A DNA stretch of 64,000 nt from Rhizobium sp. 18055 (GCF_902706285.1 NZ_CACSKD010000018.1:44766-108765), one strand, 5' to 3'; positions 53,301 to 61,388 are shown, counted from the first letter of the stretch. Program-made: numbers and translations. Notes: generated by a model not told the origin, from the sequence alone.

Positions 53301-53415
53301 GGACGGCGCCAAGGCGATCATCAATCTCGATGTCGGCCGCGGCGTGAAGCTCAGGGGCGCTGCCGGTGCCAATGGCGCGGGCGAGGCCGGGGTGGTTTAC
53401 GAACACGAGTATTGA
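47308..53415 (+). CDS. tamB: TamB, giant translocation/assembly module protein with seven tandem repeats
   Basis: 2035 aa from ATG 47308 (ATG 47314 also possible); E. coli TamB has about 1260. An N-terminal membrane anchor (about 8-35) is followed by AsmA-like beta-rich sequence. Residues about 868-1614 (bases 49909-52149) hold seven tandem copies of a unit of about 107 aa, each starting near LPAxLANxFVxxLxAxG and containing FxLxWKNAxTSQTxAA. The C-terminal TamB_C domain follows and ends with VVYEHEY. TamB bridges inner membrane and TamA as a long hydrophobic beta-groove; the repeats should lengthen that groove (inference). Confidence 0.95.
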   Translation: MLMLTNISKWIARLLGYGAGIVVILLAVAIGIFGFTSFGARVVVDKVASIISNRDMTIRVLEPQGLLTGGLSASRIVLSDTRGTFADIDGLSINWNPLALLTGRFHATSVEATAIRVLRRPVRTLPSRPEAETADSGGFSLPVKIDVDAISLPQISLSQSLIGRAFTLSADGSVRADNTGGDANLTVRRHDVPDARLTADVAFMPDNSQLRVKAKLNEPKGGLLAGVLALPNSPAMEISLDGDGPISDWKAKLQASLDGQQRAAIEARHTLTPDRLLHHVDLKGGGDLSSLMPAAFRPLFAGQTNIDLAANFDNAGKIDIQTGNVATGAVVIAASGTLDPKGKNSLNANLLGTSGPVDFRWPLADGDARFLISGVNLALTGDAKASRLNASASLDTAILPQATIGNVKLTAKSDNFNLSGRAGAVQIRLVAGDMTFANPDVNRAIQGPVTIALPLQISPSAIGFNGTTIESASANASLNGAYQLTDNSLTGNANLTIEPAAMPPAVAARFTTPVTIETQVAGTIPSKINLSNLSIKSGLTEATGNVVLDGTTLSATVTGRVPDVQKLLATAKGELNYVLKANGDLAALAISANLKAPAIDMAGRSLSDLDVSLSGTADPKAPKAQLAATGKIDGQSIDIASDILQQDGRTLLPSIKANVGKNNLAGHVELSQTFAPTGALTFDFPDIGLLAALGGQKAEGDLKGSLDISDDAGKIGLKIAATGSGLKQGNFAIVSPNVDVTVTDLKAFAANGSIKADEVASGSNKVDSLAVNFTQLQNRTNFNLDGYYDNHPLVAAGGVEANAGTTRVLLERFSAKPYDIPVDLSAPSELSITGGTVTLNGLELKTGEGSVSVTGSAGETLDINAIIKELPASLANSFVADLDAAGAISGKAAVTGTPAAPIADFTLDWKNAATSQTRAAGLSALSIGANGKFADNKLDFQTDLSGKGGVSLKAAGNFVTAGQNAQSLQVDADIVNIPAGLANAFVPGLDAEGAITGSATASGKLPAPALDFKLNWKNAATAQTKAAKISGLGVTTSGKLENNVLNFNANAGGSGGLSIKAEGSLVVAGADAQTLKVDGTLANIPAALANSFVPDLAAQGMISGRFGAAGKLPRPAAQFQLDWKNAVTSQTKAAGLAGVAVSASGTFADNRLTFDSNVSATGGMAVKAAGNVTLEGSAISDLKVDATLAELPAGLANGFVAGLGATGTISGTASASGTLQQPKANFDLAWKDVATSQTKAAKLPAMALAVKGTLADKALDFTTRLGSDAGAALDAAGKIGIEGTRPTTIEANATLNNLPAALVSSFVPNLDAGGMISGTAKVSGALPLPAVDFKLNWANATTRQTKSANLSALSLDATGTFADNKIDFDANLASNSKTLLKAKGTASLEGANVRGLFVNADITDLPANLANGFVPGLGAEGTISGTAKTTGTPANPIIDFNLDWKNAATTQTRASGVGALTANASGKLADNKLDFTASLGGGAALKATGNFVIAGANAQTLAVKADISNLPAGLANAFVPGLAAEGNITGTVSASGKLPLPDVDFRLDWRNAAISQTRGAGVSGLSIGANGRLAGGRLTVDTTVAGDAGLSLRGGGNVTITGNRALDMRFTGNLPFAVLGPQLAAQGLVATGNATFNLQVSGTAAAPVINGTVATNGATIVDVRRNLAINNLTADIRFDGQRAVISRLTGQLASGGSISVTGDVGIQPASNFPANIDVKLDRAVYVDGTLVVATVDGAIGLRGPLLANPTLNGKLRLEKASITVPEKLPTSLREIDIRHVNAPKAVLAQLRDMTPEGARGKSNTINLDIQLDAPSQIFVRGRGIDAELGGSVTIRGTAAVPLVSGGFTMRRGRLTILNRRLDFSDKSRITFAGDLTPALQMAATSTSGTTTLTVDVAGLATDPAISFSSSPALPQDEVLAQLIFGQSMSKLSAIQIAQLADAVGQLAGGRSTSLFQGLRNQLGVDDFDISTDANGQTNVGVGRYLNERTYLELQQNTKDGAKAIINLDVGRGVKLRGAAGANGAGEAGVVYEHEY

Positions 53416-53524
53416 GTTTCAGGGCAGGCGAAGCGTATTCGGCGCAGCGGGGATTTTTCCCGCGGTCGCTCGGGTGCCGCCGATCGGCCGGCCCTGGCAA
53501 CTCCAAAGAAGTGCCAGCTCGCAG

Positions 53525-53878
53525 CTATTGCTTCCGCCCGCGGCCCGAAAAGGACCCTTGCCGTGATTCCTTCGCCGAGTCGGAGAAGCCGGGAGGCTTG
53601 CTTTTGATCCACGCGACGAATTTCTGCACGGCCTCGTCCTCAAGGATGGCCTCGATCGTGGAGAATTTTTTCGCGAGTTGGGCATCCGTGAAGATTGCAT
53701 GTATCTGGTTGTGGCAGACACGGTGCAGGCAAACGGTTTTCTTTCCGCCCTTGCTCTTCGGGACGAGATGGTGGGCGTCCTGCTGATCATCGGGGATCAC
53801 GCGCTCGCACATCGGGCAAATCGTCGGTTCCGGCTCGACATGCCATGACTCGATGTCGTCTCTGTTCTTGCGGGCCAT
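53525..53878 (-). CDS. HNH endonuclease-like protein
   Basis: 117 aa from ATG 53878. An N-terminal zinc pair CPMC is followed by the HNH core HHLVPKSKGG and CLHRVCHNQIH, which also gives two further zinc cysteines. After the core comes a helical segment and a basic tail. Such stand-alone HNH proteins are common in rhizobia and their biological target is unknown. GAGG lies 4 nt before the ATG; the frame open to 54196 runs into the Lrp gene's 3' side and is not HNH-like. Confidence 0.85.
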   Translation of the reverse strand: MARKNRDDIESWHVEPEPTICPMCERVIPDDQQDAHHLVPKSKGGKKTVCLHRVCHNQIHAIFTDAQLAKKFSTIEAILEDEAVQKFVAWIKSKPPGFSDSAKESRQGSFSGRGRKQ

Positions 53879-54060
53879 CCGTCCTCGATCGATTTTCCAA
53901 GTGGTTCTCGCCTGCGTCCGCATCGCTCTGACTTTTGCGACTGATTTCTGCGACGCCGGATATTCCAGATTTAGGCTATTGGCTTTTCCATTAGCGGAGC
54001 TTGCCTTCTCCCGCAACTTGCGGACGGAAAGCGCTCCGCGCACGCTTCGCTGGTTTCGCC

Positions 54061-54489
54061 CTAGAAGCTGGCTTTTCTGGTCTTCAGAAGTATGTTGGTC
54101 TCGGTGGTGTTGATGCCGTTGATCAGTCGGATCCTTCGCAGCGTTTCGTCGAAGGAAACGAGGTCGCGGTCTTCGAGTTCGGCGATGAAGTCCCATTTTC
54201 CGTTGGTGCTGTGAAGTGCACGCACCTGCGGCAGGCCGCGCAACTGGTCGGCGACCTTGTCGGCCAGTTTGCCGAGGACCTCGATGAGCACGATGGCGCG
54301 AACGCCCGCCGCGCGGGTCTCGTGGCCGGTGCGAATGGTGAAGGCTGATATGGTGCCGTTGGCGACCAGCCGGTCGATGCGGGCGGCGACGGTGGCGCGC
54401 GAGGCGCCGGTCATCGCCGCCAGCGACGAGACCGGGATGCGGGCATTGTGGCGCAGCGCGCTCAGCAGTTCTTGATCGAGATCATCCAT
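54061..54489 (-). CDS. Lrp/AsnC-family transcriptional regulator
   Basis: 142 aa. N-terminal winged helix-turn-helix (about 1-60: DQELLSALRHNARIPVSSLA, GASRATVAARIDRLVANG) and C-terminal ligand-binding RAM/AsnC domain with LRGLPQVRALHSTNGKWDF. It is divergent from the arginase gene, so it is the probable local regulator of arginine/ornithine catabolism, sensing an amino acid. ATG 54489 starts the standard MDDLDQELL; the longer frame upstream crosses the arginase promoter. Confidence 0.94.
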   Translation of the reverse strand: MDDLDQELLSALRHNARIPVSSLAAMTGASRATVAARIDRLVANGTISAFTIRTGHETRAAGVRAIVLIEVLGKLADKVADQLRGLPQVRALHSTNGKWDFIAELEDRDLVSFDETLRRIRLINGINTTETNILLKTRKASF

Positions 54490-54495
54490 GGTTCT

Positions 54496-54552
54496 CACTT
54501 TGTAAAATCGGACTTGGCAAAGTGTCAAATCATCCTTCGAAACTGACACTTT
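54496..54552. promoter_or_regulatory. Three-part repeat between Lrp regulator and arginase, candidate operator
   Basis: CACTTTG (54496-54502), CAAAGTGTCA (54518-54527) and TGACACTTT (54544-54552) form alternating inverted half-sites. AAAGTGTCA/TGACACTTT is a perfect 9-bp inverted repeat with a 16-nt spacer. Such evenly spaced half-sites suit Lrp-type octamer binding. Confidence 0.55.
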
Positions 54553-54612
54553 TTCATCTTTTTGTCGCCAACGCGATGTTGGATATTCAATCTTAAGCAG
54601 CAGGAGAGAGAA

Positions 54613-55548
54613 ATGCAGGCACAGACGCGAGCGGTCACCCTTATCGGTGCGCCTTTGGAAGAGGGCTCCGGCCGCAGGGGGGCTGCGATGGGTCCGGCAG
54701 CGCTTCGGATTGCCGGCGTTGACAGGACGCTGATCGATCTCGGCTATGATGTGGCTGATGCCGGCGACGTGCAGGTGGTGCCGGCGCGCGACCTGCCGAA
54801 CCATCCGAACGCGCATCATCTGCGCACCGTCGGCGCCTTTACCCGGGCGCTGGAGGCGGGCGTCTACGAGATTGCCGCGGCCGGTCGTTTCCCGATCATT
54901 CTCGGCGGCGATCACAGCCTGTCGATGGGCACCGTTTCCGGCATGGCGCGGCATGCGGCAAGCCAAGGGCGGCCGCTATTCGTGCTGTGGCTCGATGCGC
55001 ATTCCGATTTCAACACGCCGGAGACCTCGCCATCAGGCAATATCCACGGCATGCCGGTCGCCTATTATTGCGGCCAGGCGGACCTTGCCGACGTGCTGCC
55101 GCGCAACCGGCCGCTGGTCGATCCGCGCAATGTCTTCCAGGTCGGCATCCGTTCGGTCGATGCGCCGGAGCGCGAACTGATCCAGAAGCACGGCGTCAAT
55201 GTCTTCGACATGCGCTCGATCGATGAGATGGGGGTTGCCGCGATCATGCGCGACATTCTAGGCAAGGTCGAAGCGGCCAACGGGTTGCTGCATGTCAGCC
55301 TCGATGTCGATTTTCTCGATCCTGACATTGCGCCGGGTGTCGGCACCACGGTTCCGGGAGGTGCGACATTCCGCGAGGCGCATCTGATCATGGAGATGCT
55401 CTGCGACAGCGGTCTGGTCTCGGCGCTCGATCTGGTCGAGCTCAATCCGTTTCTCGACGATCGCGGCAAGAGCGCCCGGGTGCTGGTGGAACTGACCGCG
55501 AGCCTGTTCGGCCGCCGGATCTTCGACCGCCCCACTCGTGCAGCATAA
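54613..55548 (+). CDS. rocF: Arginase
   Basis: 311 aa. Binuclear Mn enzyme converting arginine to ornithine and urea. Metal motifs are GGDHS (98-102), DAHSDFN (128-134) and DVDFLDP (231-237); SPSGNIHGMP is the substrate loop. ATG 54613 lies after AGGAGAGAG; the frame from 54562 starts before the ribosome site and is rejected. First gene of an arginase to ornithine aminotransferase pair, with the Lrp regulator divergent upstream. Confidence 0.96.
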   Translation: MQAQTRAVTLIGAPLEEGSGRRGAAMGPAALRIAGVDRTLIDLGYDVADAGDVQVVPARDLPNHPNAHHLRTVGAFTRALEAGVYEIAAAGRFPIILGGDHSLSMGTVSGMARHAASQGRPLFVLWLDAHSDFNTPETSPSGNIHGMPVAYYCGQADLADVLPRNRPLVDPRNVFQVGIRSVDAPERELIQKHGVNVFDMRSIDEMGVAAIMRDILGKVEAANGLLHVSLDVDFLDPDIAPGVGTTVPGGATFREAHLIMEMLCDSGLVSALDLVELNPFLDDRGKSARVLVELTASLFGRRIFDRPTRAA

Positions 55549-55602
55549 GAATCGCCCGCGCAGCGTAAAGCCGCCTCGCGCAGCACAGAAAAGAGCAGGA
55601 TC

Positions 55603-56802
55603 ATGAGCACCACAGCCAAACTGATCGATACCGAACAGCGCCTCGGCGCCCATAACTACAAGCCGCTCGACGTGGTGCTGACGCGCGGCGAGGGCGTGCA
55701 TGTCTGGGATACCGATGGCAATCGCTATCTTGATTGCCTGTCGGCCTATTCGGCGGTCAATCAGGGGCATTGCCACCCGAAGATCCTGGCGGCGATGGTC
55801 GAACAGGCCGGCAAGCTGACGCTCACCTCGCGCGCCTTCCGCAACGACCAGCTGGCGCATCTCTACGAGGAGCTGGCAGCCTTGACCGGCTCGCACAAGA
55901 TCCTGCCGATGAATTCCGGTGCCGAAGCGGTGGAGACGGCGATCAAGGCGGTGCGCAAATGGGGCTACGAGGTCAAGGGCGTGCCGGAAGGCAAGGCCGA
56001 GATCATCGTCTGCTCCGACAATTTCCACGGCCGGACGCTGAGCATCATCAGCTTCTCGACCGATCCGGATGCGCGTAGCGGCTTCGGGCCGTATACGCCG
56101 GGCTTCCGCACGGTGCCGTTTGGGGACGCGGATGCTTTTGCGGCTGCGATCAACGAGAATACCGTGGCCGCTCTGATCGAACCGATCCAGGGAGAAGCCG
56201 GCGTCATCATTCCGCAGCCGGGCTATTTCAAGCGGGTCCGCCAGCTCTGCACCGACCATAAGGTGACGCTCATTCTCGACGAGATCCAGACCGGGCTCGG
56301 GCGCACCGGCAAGCTGCTCGCCGAAGAGCATGAAGGCATCGAGGCCGATGTGACGCTGATCGGCAAGGCGCTGTCGGGTGGGTTCTATCCGGTGTCTGCG
56401 GTACTTTCGAATTCGGAAGTGCTGGGTGTCTTGAAGCCCGGCCAGCATGGCTCGACCTTCGGCGGCAATCCGCTGGCCTGCGCCGTGGCGCGTGCGGCGC
56501 TGAAGGTGCTGACCGAAGAGGACATGATCGGCAATGCAGAGCGGATGGGCGATTATTTCCTCGAAGGCCTGCGCTCGATCCGCTCCAACATCGTCAAGGA
56601 CGTGCGCGGCCGCGGGCTGATGATGGCGGTCGAACTGGAGCCGGAGGCCGGCGGCGCGCGGCAATATTGCTATGCTCTGAAGGAGCGCGGGCTGCTCGCC
56701 AAGGACACCCACGAAAACACCATCCGCCTTGCCCCGCCGCTGGTGATCAACAAGGAGCAGGTGGAATGGGCGGTGGAGCAGATCGAAAAGACGATCGCCT
56801 GA
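55603..56802 (+). CDS. rocD: Ornithine aminotransferase
   Basis: 399 aa class-III PLP aminotransferase converting ornithine to glutamate semialdehyde. Motifs: NSGAEAVETAIKAVRKWGYE, NFHGRTLSIISFS, LILDEIQTGLGRTG (Asp for PLP) and LIGKALSGGFYPVSA (PLP lysine). It starts 54 nt after arginase and completes the arginine to glutamate route started there. Confidence 0.95.
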   Translation: MSTTAKLIDTEQRLGAHNYKPLDVVLTRGEGVHVWDTDGNRYLDCLSAYSAVNQGHCHPKILAAMVEQAGKLTLTSRAFRNDQLAHLYEELAALTGSHKILPMNSGAEAVETAIKAVRKWGYEVKGVPEGKAEIIVCSDNFHGRTLSIISFSTDPDARSGFGPYTPGFRTVPFGDADAFAAAINENTVAALIEPIQGEAGVIIPQPGYFKRVRQLCTDHKVTLILDEIQTGLGRTGKLLAEEHEGIEADVTLIGKALSGGFYPVSAVLSNSEVLGVLKPGQHGSTFGGNPLACAVARAALKVLTEEDMIGNAERMGDYFLEGLRSIRSNIVKDVRGRGLMMAVELEPEAGGARQYCYALKERGLLAKDTHENTIRLAPPLVINKEQVEWAVEQIEKTIA

Positions 56803-56868
56803 GGCTTGCGGTTGCGTGATCGGGCGGGCAACGTGTTGGAACCCGCTCGCAAATCACGGACCTTAATC

Positions 56869-57642
56869 ATGCTCGACCTGTGGACCGGCACACCCGGCCG
56901 AACGCTTGTCATCGCTCACCGTGGCGGTGCCGCACTTGCGCCGGAGAATACCGTGGCCGCACTGCAGGCGGCGGCTGTTGCCGGGGCCGATGCCATCGAA
57001 ACCGACATCCGGCTGACCCGCGACGGTGCTGTTGTCTGCGTGCACGATGCTGACCTCATCCGGCTTTGCAACGATCCGCGGGCGGTATCCTATGTCGAAC
57101 TGGCCAGCCTTCGACGCCTGTTGCCCGGGATGATGACGTTGTCCGAGGCGCTGGCTGCCTCCGCCTCGCTCGGCGTTCTCCTGGATTTCAAGCTCGGCGA
57201 TGCGGCCGCTCTTTTGCGCGTTATCGATGAGATCGAGCGAGCTGACGCAGTCTCCCGCGCCATGCTCGGTCTGCGCAGCCTCGCGCTGATCCACGCTGCA
57301 CGTGCGCGCAGTGCCGATATCGCCATTCTCGCCTTCCTTGATGACCGGGATTCGGCAGAGGCAGCGCAGGCCGTGGGTGCCGATTGGTTTCGACTTTGGC
57401 AGGGGGCTGCCTCGGCAGACAGGGCGGCGGCGGTTCGTCGTGCCGGCCTGCGTCTTGCGGTCATGGTCGGCCAGCCACGATCGGTGGCGTTGCCGGAATA
57501 TCCGCCGTTTCCTGTCGGAGAAGTCGATGGTGGCGGGCTCGCGACGATCTCGAAAATCGGCCCCGACGCCATCCTGCTCGACGATCCGCGCTTGCTGACA
57601 CGAACGGCTCTTTCTTCCGACCAGCAGCTTGCTTCCAACTAG
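56869..57642 (+). CDS. Glycerophosphodiester phosphodiesterase family protein
   Basis: 257 aa from ATG 56869. GDPD core: VIAHRGGAALAPENTVAALQ (catalytic His), AIETDIRLTRDGAVVCVHDAD (metal-binding Glu/Asp and second His) and later LDFKLG. No signal peptide, so cytoplasmic. It hydrolyses glycerophosphodiesters to glycerol-3-phosphate and alcohol. The frame is open from TTG 56806, but the conserved start lies at 56869; the ribosome site is weak. 66 nt after rocD, perhaps read from the same transcript. Confidence 0.88.
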   Translation: MLDLWTGTPGRTLVIAHRGGAALAPENTVAALQAAAVAGADAIETDIRLTRDGAVVCVHDADLIRLCNDPRAVSYVELASLRRLLPGMMTLSEALAASASLGVLLDFKLGDAAALLRVIDEIERADAVSRAMLGLRSLALIHAARARSADIAILAFLDDRDSAEAAQAVGADWFRLWQGAASADRAAAVRRAGLRLAVMVGQPRSVALPEYPPFPVGEVDGGGLATISKIGPDAILLDDPRLLTRTALSSDQQLASN

Positions 57643-57853
57643 CGGCTGGCCGCAATTATTCCGGCCCGAACTCCACGCCGGGCGAAAAATCTTCTGTGCC
57701 GGTTTAGATTTGGGAAACACTCTTTCATTAATGTCCGCAGTAACCGTAACGGTACTCTGCTTTTTCAGAGAACTGGCGGCTTGAAGGCAAAGTCCATCCG
57801 CGCCAATGGTGGTGTGGTTGCTTATGCCCTGGCTTTCGACAGTTGGGACAATT

Positions 57854-58339
57854 ATGATGACGACGATCACTTCTCCGAGCTTCAGTGGCGATACGCTGGA
57901 AATCATTGCGTTCCGGCTGCACGATCAGGAATTCTGCGTGAAGACGACGACGATCCGCGAAATCCGCGGCTGGGCGCCTTCGACGCCAATCCCGCATTCG
58001 CCTGCAGACGTCATCGGTGTCATGAACCTGCGCGGTTCGGTCATTCCGATCATCGACCTGGCCTTCAAGCTCGGCATGAAGAGCACCGTTGCCAACGAGC
58101 GCAGCGCCATCGTCGTTGCCGAAGTGCACAACATGGTCATCGGCATGCTGGTCGATCGCGTTTCCGACATCCTGACGATCTCGTCCAGCCAGGTTCAGCC
58201 TGTGCCTGAGGTGACCGCATCGTTCGACCGCACCTATTGCGAAGGCATCATCGCTTCCGAAAACGGCATGATCTGCTTCCTGAACCTTGCCAAGATGTTC
58301 AAGGAAAACGAGACCGACGAACTGATTGCTGCTGCTTAA
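57854..58339 (+). CDS. cheW: Chemotaxis coupling protein CheW
   Basis: 161 aa. CheW couples chemoreceptors to the CheA kinase. The SH3-like fold shows IIAFRLHDQEFCVKTTTIRE, VMNLRGSVIPIIDLAFKLG and VAEVHNMVIGMLVDRVSDIL. ATG 57854 or 57857; no strong ribosome site. It stands alone, far from the chemoreceptor gene at 5.5 kb and without cheA, cheY or cheR nearby. Confidence 0.93.
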   Translation: MMTTITSPSFSGDTLEIIAFRLHDQEFCVKTTTIREIRGWAPSTPIPHSPADVIGVMNLRGSVIPIIDLAFKLGMKSTVANERSAIVVAEVHNMVIGMLVDRVSDILTISSSQVQPVPEVTASFDRTYCEGIIASENGMICFLNLAKMFKENETDELIAAA

Positions 58340-58362
58340 GACGCTTGCCGCATCCCGTTTCA

Positions 58363-58400
58363 CATCGCCCCGCCGGAGCAAGCGTCCCGGCGGGGCGATG
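58363..58400 (+). terminator. Strong hairpin after cheW
   Basis: 14-bp perfect stem CATCGCCCCGCCGG (58363-58376) and CCGGCGGGGCGATG (58387-58400) with a 10-nt loop. The T-run is poor (CGTTTG), so it may be a weak terminator or an mRNA-stabilising end. Confidence 0.6.
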
Positions 58401-58491
58401 CGTTTGTGGCCTGTCGCGAACGGCTGATGATCCGTTGCCGCCGATCCGCCGATTTGCCGCATCCGGGGCATGCTTTTTCGCGTCGTCGCCT

Positions 58492-58520
58492 CTTTAAACC
58501 TCTCCGGCTTCCCACCATAT
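58492..58520 (+). promoter_or_regulatory. Candidate promoter for clpB, possibly heat-shock
   Basis: CTTTAA (58492-58497), 17-nt spacer, CCATAT (58515-58520). The CTT- start and CCATAT resemble alphaproteobacterial RpoH and housekeeping promoters. It is about 125 nt upstream of the clpB ATG; between them I see no other gene. Confidence 0.42.
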
Positions 58521-58644
58521 CCTGAGCAGGTTCTTCGCCGCCGGTCCTGTCAGTGGCGAGGAGACATGGCTTGCCTATTCAGGGAGCTCAATCTCAGTCA
58601 TCGGTCTGTGCCTATGAGGGCAGGGCGATTTATGGAGGTACATT

Positions 58645-61239
58645 ATGAATATCGAAAAATACTCCGAGCGGGTGCGCGGTTTCGTCCAGTCGGCGCAGAC
58701 CTATGCGCTGGCGCAGGGACACCAGCAGTTTACGCCTGAGCACGTTTTGAAAGTCCTGCTCGACGACGATCAGGGCATGGCGGCATCGCTGATCGAGCGT
58801 GCCGGCGGCGACGCCAAGGCTGCCCGGCTTGCCAATGATGCAGCGCTTGCCAAACTGCCGAAAATCTCCGGCGGCAACGGCCAGATCTATCTTGCCGCAC
58901 CGCTTGCCAAGGTTCTGTCGACCGCCGAAGAAGCATCGAAGAAGGCCGGCGACAGCTTTGTCACGGTCGAGCGCCTGCTGCAGGCGCTGGCGATGGAATC
59001 ATCGACCTCGACGACGCTGAAGAATGCCGGCGTCACGGCGCTTGGCCTCAACCAGGTGATCAACGAGATTCGCAAGGGCCGCACGGCCGATAGCGCCAAT
59101 GCCGAACAGGGCTTTGACGCGCTGAAGAAATTTGCCCGCGACCTGACGGCGGAAGCCCGCGATGGCCGGCTCGATCCTGTGATCGGCCGCGACGACGAAA
59201 TCCGTCGCACCATCCAGGTCCTGTCGCGCCGCACCAAGAACAACCCCGTGCTGATCGGCGAACCCGGCGTCGGCAAGACGGCGATCGCCGAAGGCCTGGC
59301 GCTGCGCATCGTCAATGGCGACGTGCCGGAATCGCTGAAAGACAAGAAGCTGATGGCGCTCGACATGGGCTCCTTGATCGCAGGCGCGAAATATCGCGGC
59401 GAATTCGAAGAGCGCCTGAAGAGCGTGCTCAACGAGGTGCAGGCCGAAAACGGCGACATCATCCTGTTCATCGACGAGATGCACACGCTTGTCGGTGCCG
59501 GCAAGGGCGATGGGGCGATGGACGCCTCCAATCTGCTGAAGCCGGCATTGGCCCGCGGCGAGCTGCATTGCGTCGGCGCCACCACGCTCGACGAATATCG
59601 CAAGCATGTCGAGAAGGACCCGGCGCTGGCCCGTCGTTTCCAGCCGATCGTCGTCGAAGAGCCGACGGTCGAGGACACGATCTCGATCCTGCGCGGGTTG
59701 AAGGAAAAATACGAGCAGCATCACAAGGTCCGGATCTCGGATTCGGCCCTGGTTGCGGCGGCGACCCTGTCGAACCGCTACATCACCGACCGCTTTCTCC
59801 CGGACAAGGCCATCGACCTGATGGACGAGGCGGCGGCGCGCCTGCGCATGCAGGTGGATTCGAAGCCCGAAGAGCTCGACGAACTCGATCGCCGCATCAT
59901 GCAGCTGAAGATCGAGCGCGAGGCGCTGAAGAAGGAAACCGATGTCGCCTCGGCCGACCGGCTGCTGCGGCTTGAGACCGAACTCACCGATCTCGAAGAG
60001 AGTGCCGATGCGCTGACCGCCCGCTGGCAGTCGGAAAAGCAGAAGCTCGGCCTTGCCGCCGATCTGAAGAAGCAGCTCGACGATGCCCGCAACGATCTGG
60101 CGATTGCCCAGCGCAAGGGAGAATTCCAGCGCGCCGGCGAATTGACCTATGGCGTCATTCCGGAGCTCGAAAAGCAGCTGGCGGAATCCGAACAGCAGGA
60201 CAATGACCGCAGCGCCATGGTGCAGGAGGTGGTGACACCTGACAATATCGCCCATATCGTCTCCCGCTGGACCGGCATTCCGGTCGAGAAGATGCTGGAA
60301 GGCGACCGCGAAAAGCTGCTGCGGATGGAAGACGAGCTGGCGAAATCGGTGATCGGCCAGGGTGATGCGGTGCAGGCCGTGTCACGGGCGGTGCGCCGCG
60401 CGCGCGCCGGCCTGCAGGATCCGAACCGGCCGCTTGGCTCGTTCATCTTCCTCGGCCCGACAGGGGTGGGCAAGACGGAACTGACCAAGGCGCTCGCCCG
60501 CTTCCTGTTCGACGACGACACGGCGATGGTGCGGATGGATATGTCCGAATACATGGAGAAGCACTCCGTGGCCCGGCTGATCGGTGCCCCTCCCGGCTAT
60601 GTCGGCTACGAGGAAGGTGGTTCGCTGACCGAAGCCGTCCGCCGCCGGCCCTATCAGGTCGTGCTGTTCGACGAAATCGAGAAGGCGCATCCCGATGTCT
60701 TCAACGTGCTGCTGCAGGTGCTCGATGACGGACGCCTGACCGATGGCCAGGGCCGCACCGTCGATTTCCGCAACACGATGATCATCATGACGTCGAACCT
60801 CGGTGCCGAGTATCTGACGCAGTTGAAGGACGGCGACGACAGCGATCTGGTGCGCGAGCAGGTGATGGAGATGGTCCGCGGTCACTTCCGGCCGGAGTTC
60901 CTCAACCGGATCGACGAGATCATCCTGTTCCACCGCCTGAAGCGGGACGAAATGGGTGCGATCGTCGAGATCCAGCTGAAACGCCTGGTCAAGCTACTCG
61001 CCGAGCGGAAGATCACCATCGAGCTCGACGACGAGGCCACCCATTGGCTGGCCAACAAGGGCTACGATCCGGTGTATGGCGCACGGCCGCTGAAGCGGGT
61101 GATCCAGAAATACGTGCAGGATCCGCTGGCCGAGCAGATCCTGGGTGGACAGGTGCCGGATGGATCGACGGTGAAGATCACCGGCGGCACCGACCGGCTG
61201 CTGTTCCGCACGCGGAATGCGGTGAGCGAGGCGGCGTAA
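58645..61239 (+). CDS. clpB: ATP-dependent disaggregase ClpB
   Basis: 864 aa Hsp100 hexameric chaperone that rescues aggregated proteins together with DnaK. N-domain (about 1-145), first AAA+ module with Walker A GEPGVGKT (205-212), the coiled-coil middle domain (about 410-530, which separates ClpB from ClpA) and second AAA+ with Walker A GPTGVGKT (604-611). GGAGG (58634-58638) lies 6 nt before the ATG. A strong terminator follows. Confidence 0.97.
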   Translation: MNIEKYSERVRGFVQSAQTYALAQGHQQFTPEHVLKVLLDDDQGMAASLIERAGGDAKAARLANDAALAKLPKISGGNGQIYLAAPLAKVLSTAEEASKKAGDSFVTVERLLQALAMESSTSTTLKNAGVTALGLNQVINEIRKGRTADSANAEQGFDALKKFARDLTAEARDGRLDPVIGRDDEIRRTIQVLSRRTKNNPVLIGEPGVGKTAIAEGLALRIVNGDVPESLKDKKLMALDMGSLIAGAKYRGEFEERLKSVLNEVQAENGDIILFIDEMHTLVGAGKGDGAMDASNLLKPALARGELHCVGATTLDEYRKHVEKDPALARRFQPIVVEEPTVEDTISILRGLKEKYEQHHKVRISDSALVAAATLSNRYITDRFLPDKAIDLMDEAAARLRMQVDSKPEELDELDRRIMQLKIEREALKKETDVASADRLLRLETELTDLEESADALTARWQSEKQKLGLAADLKKQLDDARNDLAIAQRKGEFQRAGELTYGVIPELEKQLAESEQQDNDRSAMVQEVVTPDNIAHIVSRWTGIPVEKMLEGDREKLLRMEDELAKSVIGQGDAVQAVSRAVRRARAGLQDPNRPLGSFIFLGPTGVGKTELTKALARFLFDDDTAMVRMDMSEYMEKHSVARLIGAPPGYVGYEEGGSLTEAVRRRPYQVVLFDEIEKAHPDVFNVLLQVLDDGRLTDGQGRTVDFRNTMIIMTSNLGAEYLTQLKDGDDSDLVREQVMEMVRGHFRPEFLNRIDEIILFHRLKRDEMGAIVEIQLKRLVKLLAERKITIELDDEATHWLANKGYDPVYGARPLKRVIQKYVQDPLAEQILGGQVPDGSTVKITGGTDRLLFRTRNAVSEAA

Positions 61240-61261
61240 GCGTTCTGTTATGAGTTGAGAG

Positions 61262-61286
61262 AATGGCGGCTTCGGCCGCCATTTTT
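61262..61286 (+). terminator. Terminator after clpB
   Basis: Stem AATGGCGGC (61262-61270) and GCCGCCATT (61275-61283), TTCG tetraloop, T-run to 61286. Confidence 0.92.
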
Positions 61287-61388
61287 GTTGTATGCGTCGG
61301 ATTGGCGGGAACTGGAGGCGGGCCATCCGCTCTCACCGTCGGCGCTTGGTGACTTAAGGGTCTCCCTCAAGCTTTGCGCCTGTGACAC

